From JACMLC01 sp963817025 (GTDB taxonomy: Bacteria > Acidobacteriota > Blastocatellia > Pyrinomonadales > Pyrinomonadaceae), in NCBI GenBank assembly GCA_963817025.1, contig CAWFML010000001.1:248001-312000 (forward strand): a stretch of 64,000 nt of DNA. Reading direction: 5' to 3'. The translations under genes and the position numbers were made by a program. The notes beneath the pieces are model-generated. The model saw nothing but the letters and a program-made list of their open reading frames with translations, made no database searches and was not told where the DNA came from. This document shows, piece by piece, positions 32,980-41,027 of this stretch (positions are counted from its first letter, which is position 1; each line of letters starts with the position of its first letter).

Positions 32980-35829
32980 CTAAGCCTTCAACTGAAACAC
33001 GTCAATCAGTTTCGGCTTCAGGTTTCGTCCCTCGACCTCCGGGTCATCTATGGCGATGACAAAGGCGGTCAAATCATTTTTCCTGAGACGGATGCGAACC
33101 ATGTGCTTGTACTCTTCGATGCGCGCCGCGCCGCCGACCTCGTTGTTATGGGCATTGAAACCGAGCGAGACGGCGAAGTACCAACTGAGCCATGCCATGC
33201 TCAGGAGAAAGGCCAGCGCGATGGCAACGGCTAAGGAGATAAGCATGAGCGTCACCGCCGTCCAGATTCCCTCGATGCCGCGCGCGGCGTAAAACCCTGC
33301 TATCGCATCCACCCACGCTTGCGGCAGAAATGAGCTATAAAAATAGGAACCACCGCCATCAGAGATTCTGACCTGCGCTCGCTCGTGAAACCAGACCGGC
33401 AGCAACAAAATCACTCCGCCATAGACAATCCACGCCAGCGTCAAGAGCCAGCGCGCGATTGGAGATTTCCAGCGCATCAGAAAGACGCCGATGCCGGGGA
33501 CAGAGATTCTGGTGAAGGGCGGGGCGACGCCCGAAAAGATAAAGACGACCACCAGCGTCAGCAGGATTGCGCGCCAGTCGCCGAGCCTGACCAGCAAGAG
33601 CGGCACGGCCAGATGCAGGACGGCATGCCAGAGTCCGAGCACGGCCATCAGAATCCTGCCCGGAGTGTTTTGGAGTTTACCGGCCACAGTGACGGCCACA
33701 GCCACCAGAGCCACCAGCAGCCCAAGCACCACGAGCGAGAAGATGATGTCCGAGAGGACATAAGCCGCCGCGTGATAACCGAACATCCAGACGCCAAAAA
33801 GTCCGATTAAGGCCGCGAGGCTCAAAGCAATCGACATCGGGATGTAATCGTATTTTGTGCCCATGATAAATTTGACGCGGTGCGTCAACCATTCGGAGTT
33901 CTGCACGCACAGCACGGCTATTCCTACCGCTAAGGCCAGATGATAAAGCACGATCAGGCTGCAACTGAACGGGTGCAGCTCTCTGGCATCAATCACATAT
34001 TTCCAGATGCCTAAGATATAGAGCGCGAGGGTCGCGAGCAGCGCCACCCCAATCGGAATCAGGTCGTGATAACGTATCGGCAACTGCTTGACATCAACCG
34101 GCGGCGACTCTTTTTCGCCCCAGACTACGGGAACCAGAATCAGTTGCTTGACAAACCTGTCAAGCCGCATGATGGCCCACAGGAGAGGCGCGAACGAAGC
34201 CAACAGCAGCAGCGTTGACAGCCAGTAGTTAATCGGCTCAAAGAGCGCTACGCGGGCAGGCTTGCGAAACCACGGCAAAGTATCTTCGGGCACAAAGGGC
34301 AAGCGATGCAGCGCGGCGAAGAGCCAGTCAACAGCCTCTTTGCTGCTCGGCGGAATGGTCGCCGCAAAGTAGATGATCGCCGTGATAATCATCCCGAAGA
34401 GCCAGACGTAGCCGCCATGCCAGATATTACGCAGGTCAAAGACACGCGGCGCGACGGCATCGCGCGAGACATCCGGCGGTGGATACAGCACCTGTTCCTC
34501 TATCCCTTTGTCGGCCCTGGTGGTCGTCGGATGATGGAACGCGCCGCCGCCGCCCGCGACGACCGAAGCATAGTTGTCTGCGTGAAGCCTCGAATTCGTC
34601 AACTGCTTGGTGTTTGGACCATAGTATCTGGCGTAGTGATGTACGTCGCCGGATAAATCAAGCCGACATTTGAGAGGCGGGGTCACTTCCGGCGGAGCGC
34701 ATTCGAGAAACTGCCGCGCCACGCCAAGCTGTTTGAAAGCCTGCAAGGTTTTATCGTCCTCAGGCTTGCACTGGCGAAAGACCGTCGTCGGCTCAGGCGT
34801 GGCGATAATCAGTTTGTCAGGCAGTTGCCCGGTCTGACGATTTTTGATATTGAAAAAGAAGACCTGCTGGCGCAAATCCAGCTCGCTGATCTCCGTGTCC
34901 AGCCCCAGAAACCACCAGTTAAACGGCAGGTGAAGCGCGATATAACTGGCATCCTGATAACGCTCGAATCCGGGCAGAGACAACTGCGGGCGAGCCAGTT
35001 TGCGGCCATGCTCAGGCGTGGCGGGACGGCGAAACTGACGGTTGAATCCATCAATCACATCATAGTAGTCATGGTTGCCGGGCACTGCAAAAATGGGCCG
35101 TGGCGGCTCGCTGTCAGTGCGCAGGATTTTTCCCGCAGCATCTTTGAGAGGAATGTGGCCCTCTTTATCCGGCGTTTCGCGCAAACGATTCTGATCCTGT
35201 AGAAATTTTCTGAGGCTCGTAAAGGCCCAGCGGAAAGGATGCTGGAATCTCTCGCTCAAGGTCGAGTAGTCTGCGATGTGATAGGCCGTGTCGCCGCCGA
35301 CGAATAGAAATTGCCCGCGCGGCAGAAGCGTGTTGTATTTATTCGTCATCTCAAGACGGACTTCCGCATCGGCAGCCACTGCGGGCAGGCTTGGATTAGC
35401 CGCCGTTTTCAGCGAGCCGTCGGCCCACATATCGCTCAGACACATATAAGCGACGTTATAAGTCGCCATCTGGCCGTCGCCCGAATCGGCTATGTAATCA
35501 AACCAGAACTCTTCCGTCTCCGTGCCTTCGCCAGCTTTCCAGAAGTCTGGATGAGCGGCCTCGTATTGCTGCCAGAACTTATCGTTCTTAATCTTCCAAC
35601 GCCACTCGCGCTCACTGCGCTTGCGCCAGAAGTTGAGGGCCGTCGCAGGTTCTTTGTAGCGGAAGACCTGCGGCTTCATCCAGTCGCGCGGGTCTAGCTT
35701 GCCCTTGAAAGCCGTGTACAGCGCAATCCATTTGAGACCCGCAATCAGGTCTCGGCCCACCAGCCACGAGACGGGCTTCTTAAATTCCACGTTGACGTTG
35801 TCCGGCTTGGGGAGAAAATCAGAGTCCAT
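32980..35829 (-). CDS. Large membrane calcineurin-like metallophosphoesterase
   Basis: A 949-residue protein. The N-terminal half is a binuclear metallophosphoesterase: FLFVGGDTAYHIADYS, FAVPGNHDYYD and RLDLSGDVHHYARYYG supply the Asp, Asn and His ligands. Then come about eleven hydrophobic helices between residues 475 and 900, for example YVWLFGMIITAIIYFAATI, and a short soluble C-terminus. Start at 35829 has an AAAGGA site eight bases upstream. It ends a long minus-strand run whose first gene encodes a shorter paralogue (48059-50050). No substrate can be assigned. The membrane half does not match a known transporter that I recognise. Confidence 0.85.
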   Translation of the reverse strand: MDSDFLPKPDNVNVEFKKPVSWLVGRDLIAGLKWIALYTAFKGKLDPRDWMKPQVFRYKEPATALNFWRKRSEREWRWKIKNDKFWQQYEAAHPDFWKAGEGTETEEFWFDYIADSGDGQMATYNVAYMCLSDMWADGSLKTAANPSLPAVAADAEVRLEMTNKYNTLLPRGQFLFVGGDTAYHIADYSTLSERFQHPFRWAFTSLRKFLQDQNRLRETPDKEGHIPLKDAAGKILRTDSEPPRPIFAVPGNHDYYDVIDGFNRQFRRPATPEHGRKLARPQLSLPGFERYQDASYIALHLPFNWWFLGLDTEISELDLRQQVFFFNIKNRQTGQLPDKLIIATPEPTTVFRQCKPEDDKTLQAFKQLGVARQFLECAPPEVTPPLKCRLDLSGDVHHYARYYGPNTKQLTNSRLHADNYASVVAGGGGAFHHPTTTRADKGIEEQVLYPPPDVSRDAVAPRVFDLRNIWHGGYVWLFGMIITAIIYFAATIPPSSKEAVDWLFAALHRLPFVPEDTLPWFRKPARVALFEPINYWLSTLLLLASFAPLLWAIMRLDRFVKQLILVPVVWGEKESPPVDVKQLPIRYHDLIPIGVALLATLALYILGIWKYVIDARELHPFSCSLIVLYHLALAVGIAVLCVQNSEWLTHRVKFIMGTKYDYIPMSIALSLAALIGLFGVWMFGYHAAAYVLSDIIFSLVVLGLLVALVAVAVTVAGKLQNTPGRILMAVLGLWHAVLHLAVPLLLVRLGDWRAILLTLVVVFIFSGVAPPFTRISVPGIGVFLMRWKSPIARWLLTLAWIVYGGVILLLPVWFHERAQVRISDGGGSYFYSSFLPQAWVDAIAGFYAARGIEGIWTAVTLMLISLAVAIALAFLLSMAWLSWYFAVSLGFNAHNNEVGGAARIEEYKHMVRIRLRKNDLTAFVIAIDDPEVEGRNLKPKLIDVFQLKA

Positions 35830-35874
35830 GATGCGTGTCCTTTCAAGCTCAAAGAGATTTGATTAACGGCGGAG

Positions 35875-35957
35875 AGGAATGAAAAATTAAAAATATAAAA
35901 TGCAAAATGAAAGAGGGTTCTTATTTTTGCATTTTACATTTTTAATTTTTCATTCCT
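35875..35957. repeat. Post-stop fold-back repeat, heptamer-built AT-rich (33-bp arms, 32/33 match)
   Basis: The arms at 35875-35907 and 35925-35957 match at 32 of 33 positions. The right arm reads ttttgca, ttttaca, tttttaa, tttttca in heptamers. On the minus strand it overlaps the end of the GMC gene fragment and supplies its last residues and stop codon. Confidence 0.88.
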
Positions 35958-36056
35958 TAGCTATGTGTTCCGCGATGCGTTCGGAGAGCGCGCTGATGGT
36001 CGCGGACGGATTGACCGATAATGCGGTCGGGATAATCGAGCCGTCCGTGACGTGAA
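35950..36056 (-). pseudogene. Duplicated 3' fragment of a GMC oxidoreductase gene
   Basis: The minus-strand translation VTDGSIIPTALSVNPSATIS and onwards is almost identical to the C-terminus of the complete GMC oxidoreductase encoded at 36946-38526. Only about 33 residues remain, with no catalytic domain. The last two residues and the stop come from an AT-rich fold-back arm. It is one end of an 85-bp direct repeat. Confidence 0.88.
35963..36047. repeat. 85-bp direct repeat, copy 1 (copy 2 at 36959-37043)
   Basis: It matches 36959-37043 at 84 of 85 positions by eye, at an offset of 996 bases. The copies are the 3' end of a GMC oxidoreductase gene. The single difference seen is a g/a change at about 35974. 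Confidence 0.92.
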
Positions 36057-36058
36057 GC

Positions 36059-36290
36059 TCAGCGATAGACCAAAAATACATCCCATGCCCAACGTCCAAC
36101 TTGAGCCTCCCTTGCATCTCGTACTTTCGCACGATAACGGAACTGATTGTCGTGCTCATCTGTCCGTCCCGACTGTTTATAATCCAATTCAATCGCAACG
36201 ACATCTAGTGAAGACAGTGTGTGCAACTCGCCTTGTTCTGAAATGCCGTTGTGATTCACGTCTTGCCACAAAAGCAGGCTGGCTATTGAA
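36059..36290 (-). pseudogene. 3' fragment of an EF-hand-containing secreted protein gene
   Basis: The frame ending at 36059 encodes SLLLWQDVNHNGISEQGELH, an EF-hand-like calcium loop (DVNHNGISE), followed by LDYKQSGRTDEHDNQFRYRA and VGRWAWDVFLVYR. This tail is familiar from the C-terminus of large secreted, RHS-like or calcium-binding proteins of acidobacteria. Upstream of about 36290 the same frame turns into an out-of-frame reading of the neighbouring hypothetical gene, so the rest of the parent gene is absent. Confidence 0.65.
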
Positions 36291-36914
36291 TGGTTGTTGC
36301 TCCTGAGGATAATCGTTAGTGTGATCCGGCACTTGGTTTCGCCAAGTGCCTGCCACCCAAGCAGTGCCATCGTCAAAATAAATCTCTTCCAGATTAAACT
36401 TTATCAGCTTGATACTTGAGGCATATTGGAGTTGGCGCAGGGCAGCTTTAATTTGGCTGAGAGAGTTGGAATCAGAGAAATTGACACTGATTCTTTTGCC
36501 CGGCTCCAGCTTCAAAGGCTGAATTTTCAGATTACTTTCGAGCGGAGCACTTGGGTGATGCCCGTAAGAAACAGATTGGTAGAAGGGCGGGGGTTTTCCT
36601 GCTTCACTCTTTGGCCGGGGAAATAAAAACCCTGCTCCGATGTAGATAATTCTCTTTTTGGAAGTGTTCTCTAAAACAACTGAGACTTCTTGAAACCAGG
36701 AATCGTCACCAGCGAATTTTTGCCCCAACAAAAAATCACCCCTATTCGTCTTTATCACTGCTACTTCTAAAGGAGCCGGTTTGCGCCATAATCTTTCAAC
36801 AACTCTTTCTTCATGTTTGTCAGCCTGCTCTGGCGTCTGCTGGGCAATTCCAGAGGCCGTAGATAAAGCAGCTAAAATGATTATCATCAAGCATAGCCGG
36901 TTAAGTGAATGCAT
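36189..36914 (-). CDS. Hypothetical exported protein, probably 3'-truncated
   Basis: A 241-residue reading frame with a signal peptide (LCLMIIILAALSTASGIAQQ). The part from about 30 to 190 looks like real protein: KTNRGDFLLGQKFAGDD, VVLENTSKKRIIYIGAGFLF and FNLEEIYFDDGTAWVAG suggest a beta-rich periplasmic domain. After about residue 195 the sequence turns basic and disordered and overlaps the EF-hand fragment in another frame. The true C-terminus therefore seems to have been lost at a junction near 36300. It interrupts the oxidoreductase/phosphoesterase run and is bounded by the 85-bp direct repeat. The function is unknown. Confidence 0.6.
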   Translation of the reverse strand: MHSLNRLCLMIIILAALSTASGIAQQTPEQADKHEERVVERLWRKPAPLEVAVIKTNRGDFLLGQKFAGDDSWFQEVSVVLENTSKKRIIYIGAGFLFPRPKSEAGKPPPFYQSVSYGHHPSAPLESNLKIQPLKLEPGKRISVNFSDSNSLSQIKAALRQLQYASSIKLIKFNLEEIYFDDGTAWVAGTWRNQVPDHTNDYPQEQQPFNSQPAFVARRESQRHFRTRRVAHTVFTRCRCD

Positions 36915-36945
36915 GTTCCTCTCCTTTCACATTCAGGGTGAATCC

Positions 36946-38526
36946 TTACGAGTTAACGATGTGTTCCGCAATGCGTTCGGAGAGCGCGCTGATGGTCGCG
37001 GACGGATTGACCGATAATGCGGTCGGGATAATCGAGCCGTCCGAGACATACAGGTTCGGATAATTCCAGACCTCTCCGTACTCGTTGACCACGCCCTGCT
37101 CTTTACCATCCGACATCACGCAGCCGCCCAGTGGATGCGCGGTCAGCAGTTTCCTCAGCGGCCAGCCCCAGAGCACGCTCGTCTTGTATTTGCCTCCGAT
37201 GCCCGCGCTCAATTCCTTCATGGCGCTCTCCATCTCTCTGAACATCTCGCGGCTGTTGCGGCTGTTCCACTTGATGTCTATGTTGCCGCCGGATAGTTCC
37301 ATCTTGCCGTCGGCGGCGTCCGTGCCCATGCCGAGGTAGGGCAGAAATCTGGGAGTCACGCCGCCCTGAAAAAGTTTGTCCGCGCCGTCCGTGAAGGCCG
37401 AAGCATGACTCAGGCCAAGTGTCCGCATGAGATATTTCTTCACAAAGAGATGCAGGTTCTTCCAGCGATTCGGGACAGGGAGCGCGCTTTCCAGATACCA
37501 GAGAAACGGGTCTGGAAAGCCCAAATCTTCGATAAAAATTCTGTTCTTCTGTGTCGAGTAATCCAATCCGGCTGTGATGTCCGGGCCGGAACCCGGATCG
37601 ACTTCGCGGTTGGCCTCGAAAGTTCCGGCGAGCAGAAAATCGCCGTTGCCGGAAAACTTTTTGCCGAGCGCGGGACTGAGCCTCGTTAGCGTTCGATGCA
37701 GGTCGCGGCTGCGTAAAAGTATTTCGGTCGAGCCGAGCGAGCCGGCAGAGATGATGACTTTGCGCCCTGTGACTGCGCCCAGCTCAAACTGCCCGCGCTT
37801 GATGGAATCGAAATGTTTGAAGTGGACGCGATAGCCGTTCTGCTCGACAGGCTCAAGCGGCTCTATCTTTTCGACCATGTGAAGCGGGTAAACTTCTGCT
37901 CCGTTCTGCTCCGCCAGCGGAATGTAGTTGAGGTCTAAAGTGTTTTTGGCGTGGACGTGACAGCCGAGCATGCAGTTGCCGCAATAGACGCAGCCTTCCT
38001 GTCGTTGGCCCTGGCGATTGATCTTCTCCGGGCCTGTGTAGACGCAGATGTCTACCAATTCCGCCTTGCGGCCCACGCCCTCTGCCGCAGCCATGAATGC
38101 CTGTGTGCGGTTCGGCATATCGAGGTCTACAGGGGGCGTGAGCGGTTTGGCTTCGAGCACGTCTTTGGCGATGTCATAAAACGGATTGAGCACATCACGC
38201 TTGACGCCTGCGGGCCAGCGCGCGTCTTCAAAGATTTCTTTGGGCGTTCTGATATGCACATTGAAATAGACGAGCGAGCCGCCGCCGACGCCGCTCGCCT
38301 GTATGACATCAATCTTATTGAAGGCGCGATAATCCAGCAGGCCGTAGTCCGTATAGTTCCAGAAGGCGCGTGCGACCTGTCCCGTCGTTCTCGGAAAATC
38401 CTTGCGCCCCCAACGCTTTCCCCTTTCAAGAATGCAGACAGAGCGGCCCGCCTGCGCCAGACGACACGCGTTAATCGCGCCGCCAAACCCCGAGCCGATG
38501 ACAACCACGTCGTAGATTTCTTTCAT
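36946..38526 (-). CDS. GMC-type FAD oxidoreductase (cholesterol-oxidase-like)
   Basis: A 526-residue flavoprotein. The FAD-binding VVVIGSGFGGAINACRLAQA is at 7-26. A Cys-rich motif CVYCGNCMLGCHVHAKNTLD near 180-200 is typical of the cholesterol-oxidase-like branch, and may hold a metal centre or structural cysteines. The C-terminal SDGSIIPTALSVNPSATISA carries the catalytic His/Asn region of GMC enzymes. It would oxidise an alcohol, and because genes for di-haem cytochromes follow, electrons may go to cytochrome c and not to oxygen. The ribosome-binding site is GAGG eight bases before the ATG. The last 85 bases are duplicated 996 bases away. Confidence 0.9.
   Translation of the reverse strand: MKEIYDVVVIGSGFGGAINACRLAQAGRSVCILERGKRWGRKDFPRTTGQVARAFWNYTDYGLLDYRAFNKIDVIQASGVGGGSLVYFNVHIRTPKEIFEDARWPAGVKRDVLNPFYDIAKDVLEAKPLTPPVDLDMPNRTQAFMAAAEGVGRKAELVDICVYTGPEKINRQGQRQEGCVYCGNCMLGCHVHAKNTLDLNYIPLAEQNGAEVYPLHMVEKIEPLEPVEQNGYRVHFKHFDSIKRGQFELGAVTGRKVIISAGSLGSTEILLRSRDLHRTLTRLSPALGKKFSGNGDFLLAGTFEANREVDPGSGPDITAGLDYSTQKNRIFIEDLGFPDPFLWYLESALPVPNRWKNLHLFVKKYLMRTLGLSHASAFTDGADKLFQGGVTPRFLPYLGMGTDAADGKMELSGGNIDIKWNSRNSREMFREMESAMKELSAGIGGKYKTSVLWGWPLRKLLTAHPLGGCVMSDGKEQGVVNEYGEVWNYPNLYVSDGSIIPTALSVNPSATISALSERIAEHIVNS
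36959..37043. repeat. 85-bp direct repeat, copy 2 (inside the intact GMC gene)
   Basis: This copy is the native 3' end of the GMC oxidoreductase gene. See copy 1 at 35963-36047. Between the copies lie a hypothetical gene and an EF-hand gene fragment. Confidence 0.92.
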
Positions 38527-38596
38527 GCTATGTGCCTCGACACTACTGGTGTGAAGTAAGAGGTCTATTCAGTCAGATGAAAGTAGAGCGGCGGTT

Positions 38597-39031
38597 TCAA
38601 GCTGCCGTCGCGCCGTATCTGTCTCTCATGATTTTTTTGTAAGCCCAGATGAGAAACCAGCCGAAGACCAGATTGCCCGGAGGCGCGATAAACAGCCCGA
38701 TGCGTCCAATGGTCGTCATGCTCTGGGCCACATACATATAAGTCCAGTCGGAGAACAGCTCAGTCAGGCGCACGCCCGCAATCAGGATCAGCCACCACGG
38801 TTCTTTCTCCCACTTAAAGACGGCGATAGCCTGCAAGAGCGTGAAGGCCACCCACACCGCGCCCGTGCGCTTGAGCAATCCCATCGCGTCAAGGTTGTCG
38901 TAATGCACGCCATGAAACGTCATAAACCATTTGTCTGGATAGAGCAGGCAGGTGGTGGAAAGGACTATGTCCAGAATGACCAGAAAGACGAGCAGGACAT
39001 AGATAGAAGTTCTCAGTCGTGAGCTAATCAT
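38597..39031 (-). CDS. Small four-helix membrane protein in the oxidoreductase operon
   Basis: About 144 residues from the ATG at 39029-39031, chosen because a perfect AGGAGG lies nine bases upstream. A TTG further up would add 11 residues. Four hydrophobic segments are visible: SIYVLLVFLVILDIVLSTTC, a helix around VWVAFTLLQAIAVF, WWLILIAGVRLTELF, and GNLVFGWFLIWAYKK. No cofactor ligands are obvious. It resembles in size and layout the second small membrane protein at 40576. Each precedes or follows a di-haem cytochrome gene, so they may anchor or assist the cytochromes. The function is unknown. Confidence 0.75.
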   Translation of the reverse strand: MISSRLRTSIYVLLVFLVILDIVLSTTCLLYPDKWFMTFHGVHYDNLDAMGLLKRTGAVWVAFTLLQAIAVFKWEKEPWWLILIAGVRLTELFSDWTYMYVAQSMTTIGRIGLFIAPPGNLVFGWFLIWAYKKIMRDRYGATAA

Positions 39032-39110
39032 CGCAAGAATCCTCCTGACGAAGGTGACGAACAAAAAGACTTGAACTGTAGCTCTCTTCTCAAAAGGGCT
39101 GAAAAGGCCG

Positions 39111-40541
39111 CTATAGTGTTTTCAGAAATTCGATCAGCGCCTTCTTTTCATCGGGCGCGAGATCAGTGCCCCACAAGTGTCCCTGATTGGAATTGCCCGG
39201 AAGGCTCGTGTCATAGAGAGAGCCTCGCGTTTGGGCTTCTTCTCCGGTGGAAATGAAACCGACTCTCTCCTGATCGTAAACATCATAGCCGCGCCAGAAG
39301 AGCTTTGGCCGTTTGTCCTCAGTCTCAAAGAGATCGAAGAGCGTCGGCACAGAGCCGTTGTGCAGGAAAGGAGCGCGCAGCCATAGACCGTCGAGCGGCA
39401 CGGAGACATAGCCGTTGGTCTTGCGGAAATTTTTAAAGCCCCACGCATACTCCGGCTGGTAATTGTTGTAAGCCTTCGCGGCTGCGTCAGTCCACATGTC
39501 AACGCGGTGGCGGTCTGTGCCGACAGTCTCAACCGCAATCACTTTGCCAGTGCTCTCGCCGCCCGGCGCATGACATGAGGCGCATTGGCGCGCAAAAGTT
39601 TCGCTGCCGCGCTTCGCCAGTTCCTGATCGAGGGCAAAGGGATATTTCGGCGGCTGTAGCTCTGTTATCCAATCCTGCATGCGCTTCAGGTTTTCGCGCT
39701 CGATATATTTGTGCGTCGAGCCGTCGCCGATGGCCGAACTCAAAACCACTTCATCCACAGAAGTGTTCAGGCCGTCCCAGTGAAAAGACATTCCATTCTG
39801 CTGCCGCAGCTTCTGATTCCAGAGCGGAACCATATCGGAATTGCCGATGGTGTTATCCATTGGCTGTTTGAGAATGCCGAACTTGATCGGATTGAAAGGG
39901 TCTATGCGGCCATGTCCCCAGTTGGGGCGCGAGTCCATCCACGCGAACTGCGCTTTCTGTTTGAGCAACGTCTTCTGCGTCTGCGGGATGAGCACGTAAC
40001 GATAGAGCAGCCGCTCGACAGCCGAGAGCTTATAGACGTTATCTATCTCGGCCATGATGTTGTCCGCGTTAAAGCGCGGGTCGCTGGCGCACGCATAGAG
40101 AAAGCGCACATAGCCCTGCGGGTCGAACTGGTGCGACGGGCCAGCGGGCACGATGGTCGGTTTATCTCCGGGCTTCATGCGATAGGTCGCCGTGTGACAG
40201 AAGGCGCAGTTAAGGGCCACGCGGTCAAAGCCGATGGTCTTTTTGGAAAAGCCCACGGGCAGCTCAACGCCTTCTTCCCAGACGAGGCCGAGCGAGGCAT
40301 AGCCGCCGAGGCCCGGCAGCTTTTCGGGAAACATGCGCGGCAGGACGAGCCAAATCCAGTACGGGATGCCGTCAGTGTTTTCGTTTCCGAGCGAGCCGTA
40401 CTTGAAATTATTTTCCGCAGAGGCTTGATGCGTCTCGACCGTGCGGAACAGGTAGTACCAAGCCATCAAGCCGACGACGCCTGCGAGCAAGACCACGACG
40501 ACCAACAGCTTTAGAAGAAATCTGCGCGTTGCTCTTCTCAT
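39111..40541 (-). CDS. Periplasmic di-haem c-type cytochrome (CcpA/RoxA-like)
   Basis: A 476-residue exported cytochrome. An uncleaved or cleaved N-terminal membrane segment (LLVVVVLLAGVVGLMAWYYL) is followed by two CxxCH haem-binding motifs, CAFCH near 138 and CASCH near 315. The conserved C-terminal block PLDGLWLRAPFLHNGSVPTL and WRGYDVYDQ is shared with di-haem peroxidases and the rubber oxygenase RoxA. It may be an electron acceptor for the neighbouring GMC enzyme or an oxygenase or peroxidase of its own. A paralogue is encoded at 41028-42494, with a membrane protein gene between. Confidence 0.88.
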   Translation of the reverse strand: MRRATRRFLLKLLVVVVLLAGVVGLMAWYYLFRTVETHQASAENNFKYGSLGNENTDGIPYWIWLVLPRMFPEKLPGLGGYASLGLVWEEGVELPVGFSKKTIGFDRVALNCAFCHTATYRMKPGDKPTIVPAGPSHQFDPQGYVRFLYACASDPRFNADNIMAEIDNVYKLSAVERLLYRYVLIPQTQKTLLKQKAQFAWMDSRPNWGHGRIDPFNPIKFGILKQPMDNTIGNSDMVPLWNQKLRQQNGMSFHWDGLNTSVDEVVLSSAIGDGSTHKYIERENLKRMQDWITELQPPKYPFALDQELAKRGSETFARQCASCHAPGGESTGKVIAVETVGTDRHRVDMWTDAAAKAYNNYQPEYAWGFKNFRKTNGYVSVPLDGLWLRAPFLHNGSVPTLFDLFETEDKRPKLFWRGYDVYDQERVGFISTGEEAQTRGSLYDTSLPGNSNQGHLWGTDLAPDEKKALIEFLKTL

Positions 40542-40575
40542 AAACTTTGAAACCTACCTTTCGGCTTCTCAAACC

Positions 40576-40992
40576 CTAGCTCCACTTTTCGGTCTTAAAG
40601 GCAAGGTACAAAAGAATCGCTTCCGGGATGGCGAATGCGAGGTCAACGATGCCGAAGGGCATGATGTACGTTCGCGGGAAACCGAAAAAGAGGTAAGCCG
40701 ACCAGAAAAAGATTGTGCCCGCCAGACGCGAGAAGATCGCCAGATAAGCGTTCGCGCGGTAGTGATACGGATTCATCGCCGCAGGGATATAAAAGAGCGT
40801 GAGCTGGCCCAGCAGGAAGACCGAGCAACGTACCCAGATGGGCGTGTTGGTCGGGTCCAGATTGAGAAAGGCCAGCACGCGATGCGGCACAATCATCGTC
40901 GGGAGGATGAACATGAAATTAGCGATGATGCCCAGCCACACTACGCGGCCAAACCAGATCGCATACTTGTTCGTCGGTCGCTCAATCTTCAT
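40576..40992 (-). CDS. Small four-helix membrane protein between two cytochrome genes
   Basis: 138 residues with a GAGGAG ribosome-binding site nine bases before the ATG. Hydrophobic segments are at about 15-35, 55-75, 82-102 and 110-130 (VVWLGIIANFMFILPTMIV, SVFLLGQLTLFYIPAAM, LAGTIFFWSAYLFFG, VDLAFAIPEAILLYLAF). There are no signal cleavage or cofactor motifs. Intergenic spaces of about 35 bases on both sides place it firmly in the operon. It parallels the protein encoded at 38597. The function is unknown. Confidence 0.78.
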   Translation of the reverse strand: MKIERPTNKYAIWFGRVVWLGIIANFMFILPTMIVPHRVLAFLNLDPTNTPIWVRCSVFLLGQLTLFYIPAAMNPYHYRANAYLAIFSRLAGTIFFWSAYLFFGFPRTYIMPFGIVDLAFAIPEAILLYLAFKTEKWS

Positions 40993-41027
40993 CGGTCGTG
41001 TCTCCTCGAAAAGTCGGGAATCACCCT

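Noticed and set aside
35950..36914. The debris patch as an insertion sequence
   Set aside because: No transposase frame, no terminal inverted repeats, and the flanking repeats are gene-derived and 85 bp long, too long for target-site duplications.
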